Below, piece after piece: positions 26,590 to 36,146 of a stretch of 64,000 bases of DNA. Each line of letters starts with the position of its first letter. The stretch's first letter is position 1. Origin of the DNA: an uncultured Bacteroidota bacterium (GTDB taxonomy: Bacteria > Bacteroidota > Bacteroidia > Flavobacteriales > Flavobacteriaceae); the NCBI GenBank assembly GCA_902559035.1, contig CACEGG010000006.1:1-64000 (forward strand), read 5' to 3'. The notes beneath the pieces are model-generated. The model was not told the DNA's origin, made no database searches, and saw only the letters and a program-made list of their open reading frames with translations. The position numbers and the translations under genes were made by a program.

Positions 26590-26997
26590 TTATCTTATTA
26601 TTTCAAAACTATGATTAATTGTAGTTTTATCATTGATAGTTGACCCTACAGAACAATATTTTTCTAATGACAGAGAAATATATCTTTCTGCCTCATTATT
26701 TGTTAAATCGTCTGAGTAAATAAAATATTTAATATCAATTGAAGAAAAATATCTTGGTGATGTATCAACTCTTGTTCCATTAGTTTTAGCTAAAATATTT
26801 TTAAAATCTCTTTTTCTTTTTTTTATCATAGAAACTATTTCTACAGCAGCACATGAGGTGACTGCAGATAATAATAGTTCCATTGGAGAAAGATGGTTTT
26901 TTTTGTCAAGATCACACATATCTATCAAAAGTTCATTATTTGACTGATTTTGCACTTTAAAAGTATTGTCATTGACATAATCCATTGAAATTTTCAT
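26590..26997 (-). CDS. OsmC-family peroxiredoxin-like protein
   Basis: A 135-residue cytoplasmic protein with the two redox cysteines of the OsmC/Ohr family, Cys49 in VTSCAAVE and Cys115 in EKYCSVGS, and the central PMELLLSAV motif. Family members reduce organic hydroperoxides, though many OsmC-like proteins of this length (YhfA-like) have no proven activity. It is a single-gene unit convergent with the hydrolase gene. A candidate -7 element (TAATTTTG on the minus strand, 27019-27026) lies 22 bases upstream. Confidence 0.88.
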   Translation of the reverse strand: MKISMDYVNDNTFKVQNQSNNELLIDMCDLDKKNHLSPMELLLSAVTSCAAVEIVSMIKKRKRDFKNILAKTNGTRVDTSPRYFSSIDIKYFIYSDDLTNNEAERYISLSLEKYCSVGSTINDKTTINHSFEIIR

Positions 26998-27018
26998 ATT
27001 GACTAATATTTATTGTTT

Positions 27019-27026
27019 CAAAATTA
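27019..27026 (-). promoter_or_regulatory. Candidate -7 element for the OsmC gene
   Basis: The minus strand reads TAATTTTG, a match to TAnnTTTG. It would give a leader of roughly 10-15 bases. No clear -33 element is seen. Confidence 0.35.
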
Positions 27027-27085
27027 GTAGAATAAATTGGTATTCATATAATAAGTTTTATATATATTAATTAAAAATTTATGAT

Positions 27086-27610
27086 ATGAAAAAATTAATT
27101 TTATTAACGTTTATTTTTGGGTTTTTAATTTCGTGTGAATCTGAAAATTCAAAAAAAATTGAACCAAATATGGAATTTGGTGGATGGTCTGGTTTAACCA
27201 GTGATTCAAGTAAAGAATCCATGCTAACCAGAGAACTTATGGATAATTATATTGCTAATAAATTTGAGGATTCTGCATCTCTGATGGCTGATGATGGAAA
27301 TTTTTATTTCAATTCAAACAAAGTTTCTAAAGAAGAATGGGTTGGAGCAGCCGCTTTACATCACTCATTATTTGATGATATTTCTAATAGTAAAATTCAA
27401 CCAACCAATGTAACAACTGCAACTTATGATAATGGAAGTGTTTGGTCTTTGGCATGGTTCTATTGGACTGCAACAGGGAAAATTACTGGAAATGAGATTC
27501 AAATACCGGTACATCACGCATTCAGATTTGAAAATGAAAAAATTGTAGATGTTTATCACTTTTTCGACCCTACTTTGCTTGATGCTGAGTTAGCTACATC
27601 TCAAAAATAA
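27086..27610 (+). CDS. NTF2/SnoaL-like lipoprotein of unknown function
   Basis: A 174-residue lipoprotein (signal ending FLISCESEN). Residues 45-165 look like an NTF2-like cone fold: a helical start (RELMDNYIANKFEDSASLMAD), then strands ending in HHAFRFENEKIVDVYHFFDP, the usual SnoaL pattern. Such folds bind small ligands or act as dehydratases or isomerases, but no catalytic dyad is certain. It stands alone, followed by a clear terminator. Confidence 0.7.
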   Translation: MKKLILLTFIFGFLISCESENSKKIEPNMEFGGWSGLTSDSSKESMLTRELMDNYIANKFEDSASLMADDGNFYFNSNKVSKEEWVGAAALHHSLFDDISNSKIQPTNVTTATYDNGSVWSLAWFYWTATGKITGNEIQIPVHHAFRFENEKIVDVYHFFDPTLLDAELATSQK

Positions 27611-27625
27611 ATTTTGTAGAAAAAT

Positions 27626-27656
27626 AAAAAAGAGGGCGTGTTTAGTCCTCTTTTTT
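27626..27656. terminator. Bidirectional intrinsic terminator
   Basis: The arms AAAAAAGAGG (27626-27635) and CCTCTTTTTT (27647-27656) form a 10-base-pair stem with an 11-base loop and T runs in both directions. It sits between convergent genes; for the minus-strand gene the right arm covers its last codons and stop. Confidence 0.85.
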
Positions 27657-29237
27657 ATATATTTTTTTCATAAAATTAATTCCCGTAATTGAGGCTGCTG
27701 TAATAAGTCCCGAAAATAGAGCACCACCTACTCCGGCTGAAACAATATCTTGACCAGTTAAATAAAAGTTTTTAATTGGAGTTTTAGGTCTTAAAAATTT
27801 TTGATTGAATCTAGATGGAGTGTGATCGAGTCCATATAATTCGCCTTTGCTGTAATTGACAAAGTTTTTAGTGGTTAAAGGACTAGACAGCTCATAGGTA
27901 TCTATTTTTCCTTTCAACTGAGGAAGTTGATCGTATAAGTGTTTTAGAAGGCGTTGTGATATTTTTTCTTTCAAATTGTTATATTCATCTCCTCTTTTCA
28001 TCCATCTACTTCCCTCCCATTTTGTAAAGTTTTCGTAAGGTAATAATGTTATTACATCAATAGTGCTTTTACCAGGATATCGAGATTGCCATGTAGGGTC
28101 TTTTGATGATGCAAATGATATGTATACAAGAGGAAAATCAGAATCGTTGTCGTTTAAGTAATTTTCAACTGCAGTATCGTGATCAATATTATCGGGGTAA
28201 ATCCATAGATTATTTTTAGGAAGATCAAGTTCTTCAGAAGTTCCATTTAATCCAATATATAAACAACCATGAGCAACTGAGGGTTTTACTTTATTTAAAT
28301 TCAAATTAAAACCATGTTTATAACTCAAATCTTTAGGAATAAGATGATTATAAGTTTGAAAAACACCTGTTCCACTTATGATTAAATTAGAAAAGAACTT
28401 CTTACCATCATACATTTCGACTCCAATAGCTTTGTTGTTTTCAATTATAATTTCTTTTGCCTCAGCATTAACTAAAATTGTTCCACCAGATTTTTCAATT
28501 ACTTTATCAATTGATTTGGCAATTTCCGAGGACCCACCAATTGGAAAACTTCCACCATTAAAATAATGCTTTGCTACACTGGCATGCATAGCAAAACTAC
28601 TTTGTCTTGGTGGAAGACCATAATCACCATATTGACCAGTTAAAACTTTAATTAATTCTTCATTTTTAGTTAATGAACTTAAAACTTCATAAGTTGTTTT
28701 TCCTGAAAATTTTAAATAATCTTTTCTTAAAAAGAAACCAAACAATTTACTTAGCAAACCTGGCAATGATTTATCCATATAGAACTTTTTCATTGACTTA
28801 TTGCTCTTGTAAACTAATTCAACATAATTATCAATAGCATTTTTCTCATTTGGAAAATACTCATACATTTTTGATTTAAAGTTTTTTACACCTTTTACAA
28901 AGTCGTAATGCTTATCTCCAATAATGATTTTATCATAAATTTCGCCCATGTCTGACCACTTTAATTTGTTATTAGTGATGTAATCAAACATTTTTCTTAT
29001 TGGAGCATTTGGATTCTGAACTTCTCCTATATAATGTATCCCAACATCCCATTCATAGCCTTTTCTTTTAAATACATGAGTAAATCCACCAGCAGTATAA
29101 TGGCGTTCTAAAACAAGCACTTTTTTTCCTTCTTTTGAAAGTAAAGCAGCTGTGCATAAACTTCCAATTCCAGAACCAACAATTATTGAATCGTATTTAT
29201 CTTCAAGTAAAACTTTCTGTTTATAGGATTGAATCAT
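27642..29237 (-). CDS. FAD-dependent oxidoreductase, retinol saturase/phytoene desaturase type
   Basis: A 531-residue protein with an N-terminal dinucleotide-binding motif, IIVGSGIGSLCTAALL, followed by VLVLERHYTAGGFTH, and a C-terminal FAD motif FYLTGQDIVSAGVGGAL. The layout matches the CrtI/retinol-saturase group (all-trans-retinol 13,14-reductase and carotenoid isomerases or desaturases). YEWDVGIHYIG is typical of the saturase branch. It probably reduces or isomerises a conjugated polyene, but the neighbouring genes are not carotenoid genes, so the substrate is open. It overlaps the terminator hairpin at its 3' end. Confidence 0.82.
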   Translation of the reverse strand: MIQSYKQKVLLEDKYDSIIVGSGIGSLCTAALLSKEGKKVLVLERHYTAGGFTHVFKRKGYEWDVGIHYIGEVQNPNAPIRKMFDYITNNKLKWSDMGEIYDKIIIGDKHYDFVKGVKNFKSKMYEYFPNEKNAIDNYVELVYKSNKSMKKFYMDKSLPGLLSKLFGFFLRKDYLKFSGKTTYEVLSSLTKNEELIKVLTGQYGDYGLPPRQSSFAMHASVAKHYFNGGSFPIGGSSEIAKSIDKVIEKSGGTILVNAEAKEIIIENNKAIGVEMYDGKKFFSNLIISGTGVFQTYNHLIPKDLSYKHGFNLNLNKVKPSVAHGCLYIGLNGTSEELDLPKNNLWIYPDNIDHDTAVENYLNDNDSDFPLVYISFASSKDPTWQSRYPGKSTIDVITLLPYENFTKWEGSRWMKRGDEYNNLKEKISQRLLKHLYDQLPQLKGKIDTYELSSPLTTKNFVNYSKGELYGLDHTPSRFNQKFLRPKTPIKNFYLTGQDIVSAGVGGALFSGLITAASITGINFMKKIYKKED

Positions 29238-29353
29238 ATTAGCTTTTCTTTAAATGTAATGAAATTCATTTTATTTTGAAAAGACATAAAACATTCAAAT
29301 AAGTATGTTAAATATTAATGATATCTTAGCATTTTTAAAAAATTAGCAAAATT

Positions 29354-30241
29354 ATGAGTTTAGTAATCAAAAATTTATCAAAGACATACACTAATAAAGT
29401 AAAAGCATTAGACGATTTAAGTTTAGAAATTGGGAAAGGAATGTTTGGTTTACTTGGACCAAATGGAGCTGGGAAATCAACACTTATGAGAACAATTGCT
29501 ACACTTCAATCTCCTGATACTGGATCAATAGAGTTTAACGATATCGATGTTATTGAAGATAAAATATCACTAAGAAAAACTTTAGGTTATTTACCTCAAT
29601 CTTTTGGTGTTTATCCAAACATGTCTGCAGAAAAATTATTAAACTATTTTGCAAAACTTAAAGGAATTTCAAATAAAGATGAAAGAAAAAAGCTGATTGA
29701 CGAACTACTTGACATTACAAATCTTACAGATGTAAAGAAAAAATATGTTTCTGGATATTCTGGAGGTATGAAACAAAGATTTGGAATTGCACAATTACTA
29801 CTAAACAACCCAAAATTAATCATAGTAGATGAACCAACTGCTGGATTAGACCCAGCTGAAAGACAACGGTTTTTAAATGTCCTGAGAGAAGTTGGGACAA
29901 ATAGCACAGTTATTTTTTCAACTCACATTGTTGACGATGTTAAAGAACTTTGTAACGACATGGCAATTTTAAATGGCGGAAGAATATTAAAACATATTAA
30001 GCCTGAAGAATCAACTAAAGAGATAAAAAATAAAATTTGGACTAAATCAGTCTCAAGAGAAAATCTTGAAGATGCAGAAAAAGAATTTAATATTTTATCA
30101 TCAAATTATAATATTGATAATTCTCTAACGATAAGAGTTTTCTCTGAAAAAAGTCCAGGGACAGGGTTTAAAAAAGCTGATCCTCAATTGGACGATGTCT
30201 ATTTTATTGCACTAAAAGAAGATCAAAATAATAATTCCTAA
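29354..30241 (+). CDS. ABC transporter ATP-binding protein
   Basis: A 295-residue ATPase with Walker A GPNGAGKST (about 36-44), Q-loop LPQSFG, signature SGYSGGMKQR and Walker B LIIVDEPTAGLDP, plus the switch His in STHIVDD. The C-terminal 80 residues are an extension of unknown role. It is followed 11 bases later by the fused permease-peptidase, its obvious partner. The pair resembles ABC-2-type exporters or mechanotransmission systems; the transported substrate is unknown. Confidence 0.93.
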   Translation: MSLVIKNLSKTYTNKVKALDDLSLEIGKGMFGLLGPNGAGKSTLMRTIATLQSPDTGSIEFNDIDVIEDKISLRKTLGYLPQSFGVYPNMSAEKLLNYFAKLKGISNKDERKKLIDELLDITNLTDVKKKYVSGYSGGMKQRFGIAQLLLNNPKLIIVDEPTAGLDPAERQRFLNVLREVGTNSTVIFSTHIVDDVKELCNDMAILNGGRILKHIKPEESTKEIKNKIWTKSVSRENLEDAEKEFNILSSNYNIDNSLTIRVFSEKSPGTGFKKADPQLDDVYFIALKEDQNNNS

Positions 30242-30252
30242 ACAGCATATAC

Positions 30253-33200
30253 ATGTTCTTAAATATCTTTTTAAACGAAATCAAATATTGGTTCAATAGA
30301 CCTGCTTTTTATATATATACTGTTGTATTTTTTATGCTTGGTATGCTTATTTCTGCTGCCTCTGCTGGAATATTTGACGCCATTACAGTAACAACTGGAT
30401 CTTCAAAAATTGTAAATTCTCCATTAGCTGTTTTGGGTGCATTTGCAGCACCAGCATCCATTTTAATATTCTTTTATCCATCTATTATTGGGTCAACTAT
30501 AAGTAGGGATTATGAATCTGAAATGCATACGATACTCTACTCTTATCCATTTTCAAAATTTCAATATTTAGCGGCAAAGTTTTTAAGTGGATTTTTTATA
30601 GTAAACATAGTAATACTAGCTATTTTTATAGCAGTTTCTCTTGGTTTTACACTTCCTGGCACCAACCAAGATATTGTTAATCCTTTTGATTTAAAATCAT
30701 ATTTAGACGCTTATTTTATAGTAATTCTTCCAAACCTCTTTTTTTACAGTTCAATAATTTTTGGAGTAGTTACGTTTACAAGAAATGTATATGTTGGATT
30801 TATAAGTGTCATTATAATAGTAATCATTGAAGCATTGCTTGAAGGACTTTTTTCAAACCCTGACAATAGATTTATTGCAGCCCTATTTGATCCTTCTGGT
30901 CTTTCAGCATCAAACTACTACACAAGATATTGGACGGTTTCAGAGCAAAACGAATTGTACTTACCACTTGCCGAGCTAGTTATTTACAATAGATTAATTT
31001 TTATTGCATTTGGATCATTTGTTCTATTGTCTATTTATAAAATTTTTAGCTTCAGTCAGAACGCTTTTACTTTCTCGTTCAGCAAAAAAGACTCTAAGAG
31101 ATTAACGAAATCTAATTTTGGAGGAATAACTAAAATCAATCTTCCAAAACTCACACTAGATTTTAGTATAAAAAATGATTTAAAAAAACTTTGGAGTTTA
31201 TCAAATATTGATTTTCAATACATCATCAGAAATTGGTCATTTGTTATTATTGTAATTCTTGCTTTATTATTTAACCTCATTGGATTATCAGAGCTTGGAA
31301 ATGTATTTGGAACTCCAACATATCCAAGGACATGGAAAATGCTACAGGCAGGAGCTACCTTTACTTTATTTATAAATGTTTCCACATTTTTATTTGCTTC
31401 AAATTTATTACACAGATCAAGAAACTCAAATATAAATCAGTTAATAGATACTACTCCCACACCAAATTGGATTTTTCTTGGTTCTAAGTTTATAGCCATT
31501 GTAAAAATGCAATTGGTTTTACTTTCCCTTGTAATGATTTCAGGAATATTATTTCAAACTTACAGCGGATATTATGATTTTGAAATAGGTCACTATCTAT
31601 ATGAATTAATTATCTTATCTCTTGTATCATACGTGATATGGGCACTCCTTTCATTTCTAATTATTACATTAACAACTGAAAGACTTGTTGGTTTTTTTAT
31701 AATGATCGTTCTTTTTATCGGAATACCTCTGCTGAGCTTAGCAGGAGTTGAACAATCTATTTTTAAATACAACATGGGAACTGGATTTTCATACTCAGAT
31801 ATGGACGGTTATGGAAGTTCACTTAATAGATTTTTCCTTTACAAAATATATTGGCTATCACTAGGTTTAGTATTTTACATCTTAACATACTTATTCTATT
31901 TTAGAGGTTTACCATCTAATTTTAGAGAAAGAATATCAATAGCTGGATCAAGATTTAAAGGAAAATATCCCAAATTTTTAGCCTTATTCATGCTGATATT
32001 TTTAAGCTCAGGAGGATATGTTTATTATGAGACAAATGTTTTAAATGAAAGAACATCATCAAAAGAAAGAGAACTAGAAACTGTTGAATGGGAAAAGAAA
32101 TATAAAAAATATGAAAATTATGATCAACCAAGAATAGTTTCAGTAAATGTAGATGTAAATATATATCCTGGAACATTAGATGCTGATGCTAGCGGAACTT
32201 ATTCTATGGTAAATAAAACATCCAATGTAATAGATAGTTTGTTTTTAGACCACAACGACGCTATCAGTACCTTTGAATTTGATAAAGAAACAGATCTTGT
32301 TTTAGAAGACACTCTATATAATTTTGACATATATAGATTAAAAAAACCTTTGTATCCAGGTGATAGTTTAAAATTATCATTTTCAGTGAAAAACAAACCA
32401 AATACAAATATTAGAAAAAATTCCTCAGTTGTAAGTAATGGTACATTTATAAACAACAGACTTTTTCCAACTTTTGGGTATCCTGGCGGAGAACTTACAG
32501 ATGATAAAACCAGAGAGAAGTATGACCTTCCTCCAAATAAATTAAAGCCTCATCCCTCAGATTCCACCGCTTTAGGAAATACTTATATATCAAAAGATGC
32601 AGATTGGATTGACTTTGAAGCTACTGTTAGTACCTCAAAAGATCAAATTGCTATTGCTCCAGGTTATCTTCAAAAGGAATGGATTGATGGAGACAGAAGA
32701 TATTTTCACTATAAAATGGATAGTAAAATTCTAAATTTCTATGCATTTAACTCAGCGAAATATGAGGTTATACAAGATCAGTGGAACGATGTAAAACTTG
32801 AAATTTACTACCATAAAGATCATGACTATAATTTAGATAGGATGATGAAAGGCATGAAAGCAGCGCTAGAATACTGTTCTACCAACTTTAGTCCATATCA
32901 ACATAGACAACTAAGGATTATTGAATTTCCTAGAACATCAGGTGGATTTGCTCAATCCTTCCCTAATACTGTTCCGTTTTCTGAAGACATTGGCTTTATA
33001 GCAAAAGTTGATGATTCAGAAGAAGGAGGAAATGACTACGCTTTCTTTGTTAGTGTTCACGAAGTTGCTCATCAGTGGTGGGCACATCAAGTTATAGGAG
33101 CTGATGTGCTAGGCGCTACTATGCTTTCAGAAAGTCTTTCTGAGTATGTTACATTAAAAGTAATCGAACAGGTCAACGGAAAGAAAAAAATGCGAAAATT

Positions 33201-33897
33201 CTTAAAAAGATCTCTTGATGAATACCTTACCTCCAGAACTTTTGAAAGAAAGAGAGAAAATGCACTTATGTATAATGATGGACAAGGTTACATTCATTAC
33301 CAAAAAGGATCTTTAGTATTTTATGCTCTAAGTGATTACATTGGTGAAAAAACTTTAAATAAAGCCTTAAGCAAATATGTTAAAAAAGTTGCTTTTCAAG
33401 AACCACCATACACAACCTCTATAGATTTACTTAATCACATCAAAGAAGTTACACCTGATTCTCTAAGTTATTTACTTGATGATATGTTTGAAACAATTAC
33501 TCTATATCAAAATAGAGTTGTTGAAACTAAATCTGAAAAATTAGATAATGGAAAATATAAAGTTGATATTGAGTTTAAAGTCAGTAAATATCGAAACGAT
33601 GAAAAAGGAAGAGCATTTTATGGAAAAAGAGAAAAAGATTCAATAATATATCAAACAGATGATATGAAAAAGCCCGAGTATTCTGTTTTTTTAGAAGACT
33701 ATATTGATATTGGAGTATTTGGAGAGGACGATGATGAAAACGAAACCGAATTATATCTTAAAAAACACAAGATTTCTTCGATTTATAATAAAATATCTAT
33801 TATTGTTGACAAAGAACCAAAGGAAGTTGGTATTGATCCGTACAACAAACTAATAGATACTAATTCTGAAGACAACAGAAAGAAAATTGAAAATTAA
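30253..33897 (+). CDS. ABC-2 permease fused to M1-family zinc aminopeptidase
   Basis: A 1214-residue inner-membrane protein. Residues 1-560 contain two blocks of about six transmembrane helices of the ABC-2 type, separated by a soluble stretch around 275-320. A further helix at about 575-592 is followed by an extracytoplasmic M1 peptidase part. Zinc ligands are His936 and His940 in HEVAH and Glu960 in SESLSEY, with the catalytic Glu937. The spacing to the third ligand is 19 residues rather than the 18 of LTA4H-like members, which I believe is usual for this fused branch. The final 100 residues are a charged beta domain. The ATPase partner is directly upstream. The fusion suggests ATP-driven conformational control of, or peptide export coupled to, periplasmic proteolysis. 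Confidence 0.92.
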   Translation: MFLNIFLNEIKYWFNRPAFYIYTVVFFMLGMLISAASAGIFDAITVTTGSSKIVNSPLAVLGAFAAPASILIFFYPSIIGSTISRDYESEMHTILYSYPFSKFQYLAAKFLSGFFIVNIVILAIFIAVSLGFTLPGTNQDIVNPFDLKSYLDAYFIVILPNLFFYSSIIFGVVTFTRNVYVGFISVIIIVIIEALLEGLFSNPDNRFIAALFDPSGLSASNYYTRYWTVSEQNELYLPLAELVIYNRLIFIAFGSFVLLSIYKIFSFSQNAFTFSFSKKDSKRLTKSNFGGITKINLPKLTLDFSIKNDLKKLWSLSNIDFQYIIRNWSFVIIVILALLFNLIGLSELGNVFGTPTYPRTWKMLQAGATFTLFINVSTFLFASNLLHRSRNSNINQLIDTTPTPNWIFLGSKFIAIVKMQLVLLSLVMISGILFQTYSGYYDFEIGHYLYELIILSLVSYVIWALLSFLIITLTTERLVGFFIMIVLFIGIPLLSLAGVEQSIFKYNMGTGFSYSDMDGYGSSLNRFFLYKIYWLSLGLVFYILTYLFYFRGLPSNFRERISIAGSRFKGKYPKFLALFMLIFLSSGGYVYYETNVLNERTSSKERELETVEWEKKYKKYENYDQPRIVSVNVDVNIYPGTLDADASGTYSMVNKTSNVIDSLFLDHNDAISTFEFDKETDLVLEDTLYNFDIYRLKKPLYPGDSLKLSFSVKNKPNTNIRKNSSVVSNGTFINNRLFPTFGYPGGELTDDKTREKYDLPPNKLKPHPSDSTALGNTYISKDADWIDFEATVSTSKDQIAIAPGYLQKEWIDGDRRYFHYKMDSKILNFYAFNSAKYEVIQDQWNDVKLEIYYHKDHDYNLDRMMKGMKAALEYCSTNFSPYQHRQLRIIEFPRTSGGFAQSFPNTVPFSEDIGFIAKVDDSEEGGNDYAFFVSVHEVAHQWWAHQVIGADVLGATMLSESLSEYVTLKVIEQVNGKKKMRKFLKRSLDEYLTSRTFERKRENALMYNDGQGYIHYQKGSLVFYALSDYIGEKTLNKALSKYVKKVAFQEPPYTTSIDLLNHIKEVTPDSLSYLLDDMFETITLYQNRVVETKSEKLDNGKYKVDIEFKVSKYRNDEKGRAFYGKREKDSIIYQTDDMKKPEYSVFLEDYIDIGVFGEDDDENETELYLKKHKISSIYNKISIIVDKEPKEVGIDPYNKLIDTNSEDNRKKIEN

Positions 33898-33904
33898 TTT
33901 ATAA

Positions 33905-34816
33905 ATGAAAAGAAGAGATTTTAATCATATAGTAGCACTAGGAACATTGGGGTTAGCATTTAGTGGTCCTCAAATTGCAAGAAAAAAAATTTCTTTAGCT
34001 CAGTGGTCTCTTCACAGGGCAATAAAAATAAATCAAACACTCTCTCCATTTGACTTTTCATTAAAAGCTCGTGAAATTGGATTTGATGCGGTCGAATATG
34101 TATCCTCATTATACTGGAACGAATTAGAAACAAAGCCAATTAAAAAAGTTACTAAAAGACTTCTAAACAATTCTAAAAATAACGGAATTAAGAATCTTTT
34201 AATAATGGTAGATGGCGAAGGTGATTTGGCTTCTAAAAACAAAAACAAAAGACAAAAATCTATTGATAACCATAAAAAATGGATTGAAATGGCATATGAA
34301 TTAGGATGCCACTCAATCAGAGTTAATTTAAATGGAGAAAAAAATAAGGATAAATGGATTGAATATTCTTCAAAATCTTTAACTCAGCTTTGCTTAATTG
34401 CAAAAAAAGATAAAATTAACATTATTGTAGAAAATCATGGTGGTCTTAGCTCAAATGCAAGTTATTTAGCTAAAGTGATGAAAAATGTAAATTTAGATAA
34501 TTGTGGAACTCTCCCTGACTTTGGAAACTTTTGTATTGAAAAAATTGACCCTGAAAATTATTTTAGTCAATGTATTAATGAATACGATAAATATCAGGGA
34601 ATGAAAGAACTAATGCCTTATGCAAAGGCTGTTAGTGCCAAATCCTATGATTTTAATTCCAATGGTGAAGAAAAAACCATAGACTTCGAAAGAATTATTG
34701 ACATAACAAAAGAATTTAATTACGATGGTTATTATGGAATTGAATACGAAGGATTAATTACGGGAGAATATGAAGGAATTAATAAAACTAAAACTTTATT
34801 AGAAAGGTATCTCTAA
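33905..34816 (+). CDS. Exported sugar phosphate isomerase/epimerase-like TIM-barrel protein
   Basis: A 303-residue AP-endonuclease-2-like (xylose-isomerase-type) barrel. It begins MKRRDFNHIVALGTLGLAFSG, a twin-arginine-like leader, so a periplasmic location is likely. Candidate metal and substrate residues are Glu in NIIVENHGG, Asp in TLPDFGNF and Glu in GIEYEG. Family members isomerise or epimerise free sugars or inositols. It starts 7 bases after the permease-peptidase gene but probably has a separate role. It abuts, end to end, the convergent ADP-ribosylglycohydrolase-like gene. Confidence 0.85.
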   Translation: MKRRDFNHIVALGTLGLAFSGPQIARKKISLAQWSLHRAIKINQTLSPFDFSLKAREIGFDAVEYVSSLYWNELETKPIKKVTKRLLNNSKNNGIKNLLIMVDGEGDLASKNKNKRQKSIDNHKKWIEMAYELGCHSIRVNLNGEKNKDKWIEYSSKSLTQLCLIAKKDKINIIVENHGGLSSNASYLAKVMKNVNLDNCGTLPDFGNFCIEKIDPENYFSQCINEYDKYQGMKELMPYAKAVSAKSYDFNSNGEEKTIDFERIIDITKEFNYDGYYGIEYEGLITGEYEGINKTKTLLERYL

Positions 34817-36112
34817 TTAATTTTTAATTATCCATTTATTATTTGTTTGATCAACAATTCCGCCTGTTTTTTTAACTACATTATCCACTATTTCGATTCC
34901 TTTTATAGACATATTTCTAAAATCATCTATTCCATTGTTTTTAAAATTTTGCCTAGTCCGGTGAATATTATAAGTAGAAGACATAGATTTATTGAATATT
35001 TTTTCAATTTTATCTTTACCATGAATAAAACCTAACAATCCTCCCCATGTTGAGGCAGGATTATCTGAATCCCAACCAGACAGAGTTGCTATTTTAATGG
35101 TCTCTTTAAAGTTCCCCTTTCCATAGAAATAACTTACAAGACTAGCAGCAAAATTAATTCCTGAAGCAAAACATCCGTTACAATACAAATTTCTAGATGT
35201 AATATCATATCCATCTTTTTGGTCAACTTGATATCTTTGGTAAATTGAATCCCGTGTTTGTTCCCAAGTAATTCCTGACTTAAACTTTGATTTTACAAAT
35301 TCATACATTGGAAATGAATAAGAGTTTTTATCAAGTATTGAACTTGCAAAATCTGAAATGCGGATTAATTCTTTATCTAATGGTTCATTGAGATCTATTG
35401 TGGAGGCCAGAGAGTGGATTATAACATAAAACTCTGAAATTAATGCTGCATCACCTCGTGCTGTTGTTCTTATGGGCAAATTAGACATTTTTAATGCGTT
35501 TTTATAATTTATTGGAGATAGTAAACCAAAAATTTCTGTTGTTAACTGAGCATCAATCATATCATAATGTTCATTTAATGTTGGATCGCTTGTTTGTGGT
35601 GGTAAAACCCCATTATTCATCAAGTCAAAAGCTTTTTGATTTGAAACCCAAAGAAAATTTTCTTCCTCCAATTTTATATGTTTAATCCATGCATCTCTTA
35701 TTTTTTGAGGACTGAGTACTATTTCTTTAGAGTTGTATAATAATTCTTGATACATATATTCAATATCGGTATCATCGTCAGACCCCCACATTTCACCATT
35801 TTCTCTGAAAACAAAATTTATTTCATCGTTTGAAGTTTCAGAGGTCCAGATACTTGGCTGATCTTTGCCACCCCAATCATCTCCTGTATAAAATTCTCCA
35901 GTTTTGATTTCACCGATATTTCCAATCTTGTCCATCTCAGTTATTAAACCAGTCCAATTCGCAATTGACTGACCTAGCCAAAACCCTTCTAGTTTATTTG
36001 AATACTTATCTCTGTCTATTTCAAAAAAATCTATTTTTTTCACTTTAGAATCAATACATGATGTAAAAAAAATTAAAAATAAAATTGAAAAAAGGAATTT
36101 AATTTGAGACAT
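34817..36112 (-). CDS. Lipoprotein of the ADP-ribosylglycohydrolase family
   Basis: A 431-residue protein with a lipoprotein signal (FLIFFTSCIDSK). The family's metal motifs are recognisable: SDDDTDIEYM (about 119-128) equals the DDT motif and GWDSDNPAST (about 345-354) equals the late Asp-x-Asp motif, with Ser replacing the usual Thr. The opening GFWLGQSIAN replaces the standard GDALG. Because it is exported, classical intracellular ADP-ribose removal is unlikely. Exported homologues in Bacteroidota are common near sugar genes, and a glycosidase-like role has been suggested by context only. Function uncertain. Confidence 0.8.
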   Translation of the reverse strand: MSQIKFLFSILFLIFFTSCIDSKVKKIDFFEIDRDKYSNKLEGFWLGQSIANWTGLITEMDKIGNIGEIKTGEFYTGDDWGGKDQPSIWTSETSNDEINFVFRENGEMWGSDDDTDIEYMYQELLYNSKEIVLSPQKIRDAWIKHIKLEEENFLWVSNQKAFDLMNNGVLPPQTSDPTLNEHYDMIDAQLTTEIFGLLSPINYKNALKMSNLPIRTTARGDAALISEFYVIIHSLASTIDLNEPLDKELIRISDFASSILDKNSYSFPMYEFVKSKFKSGITWEQTRDSIYQRYQVDQKDGYDITSRNLYCNGCFASGINFAASLVSYFYGKGNFKETIKIATLSGWDSDNPASTWGGLLGFIHGKDKIEKIFNKSMSSTYNIHRTRQNFKNNGIDDFRNMSIKGIEIVDNVVKKTGGIVDQTNNKWIIKN

Positions 36113-36146
36113 AAAATTTATAGATGAGTTTTATTATCTTGGCTGT

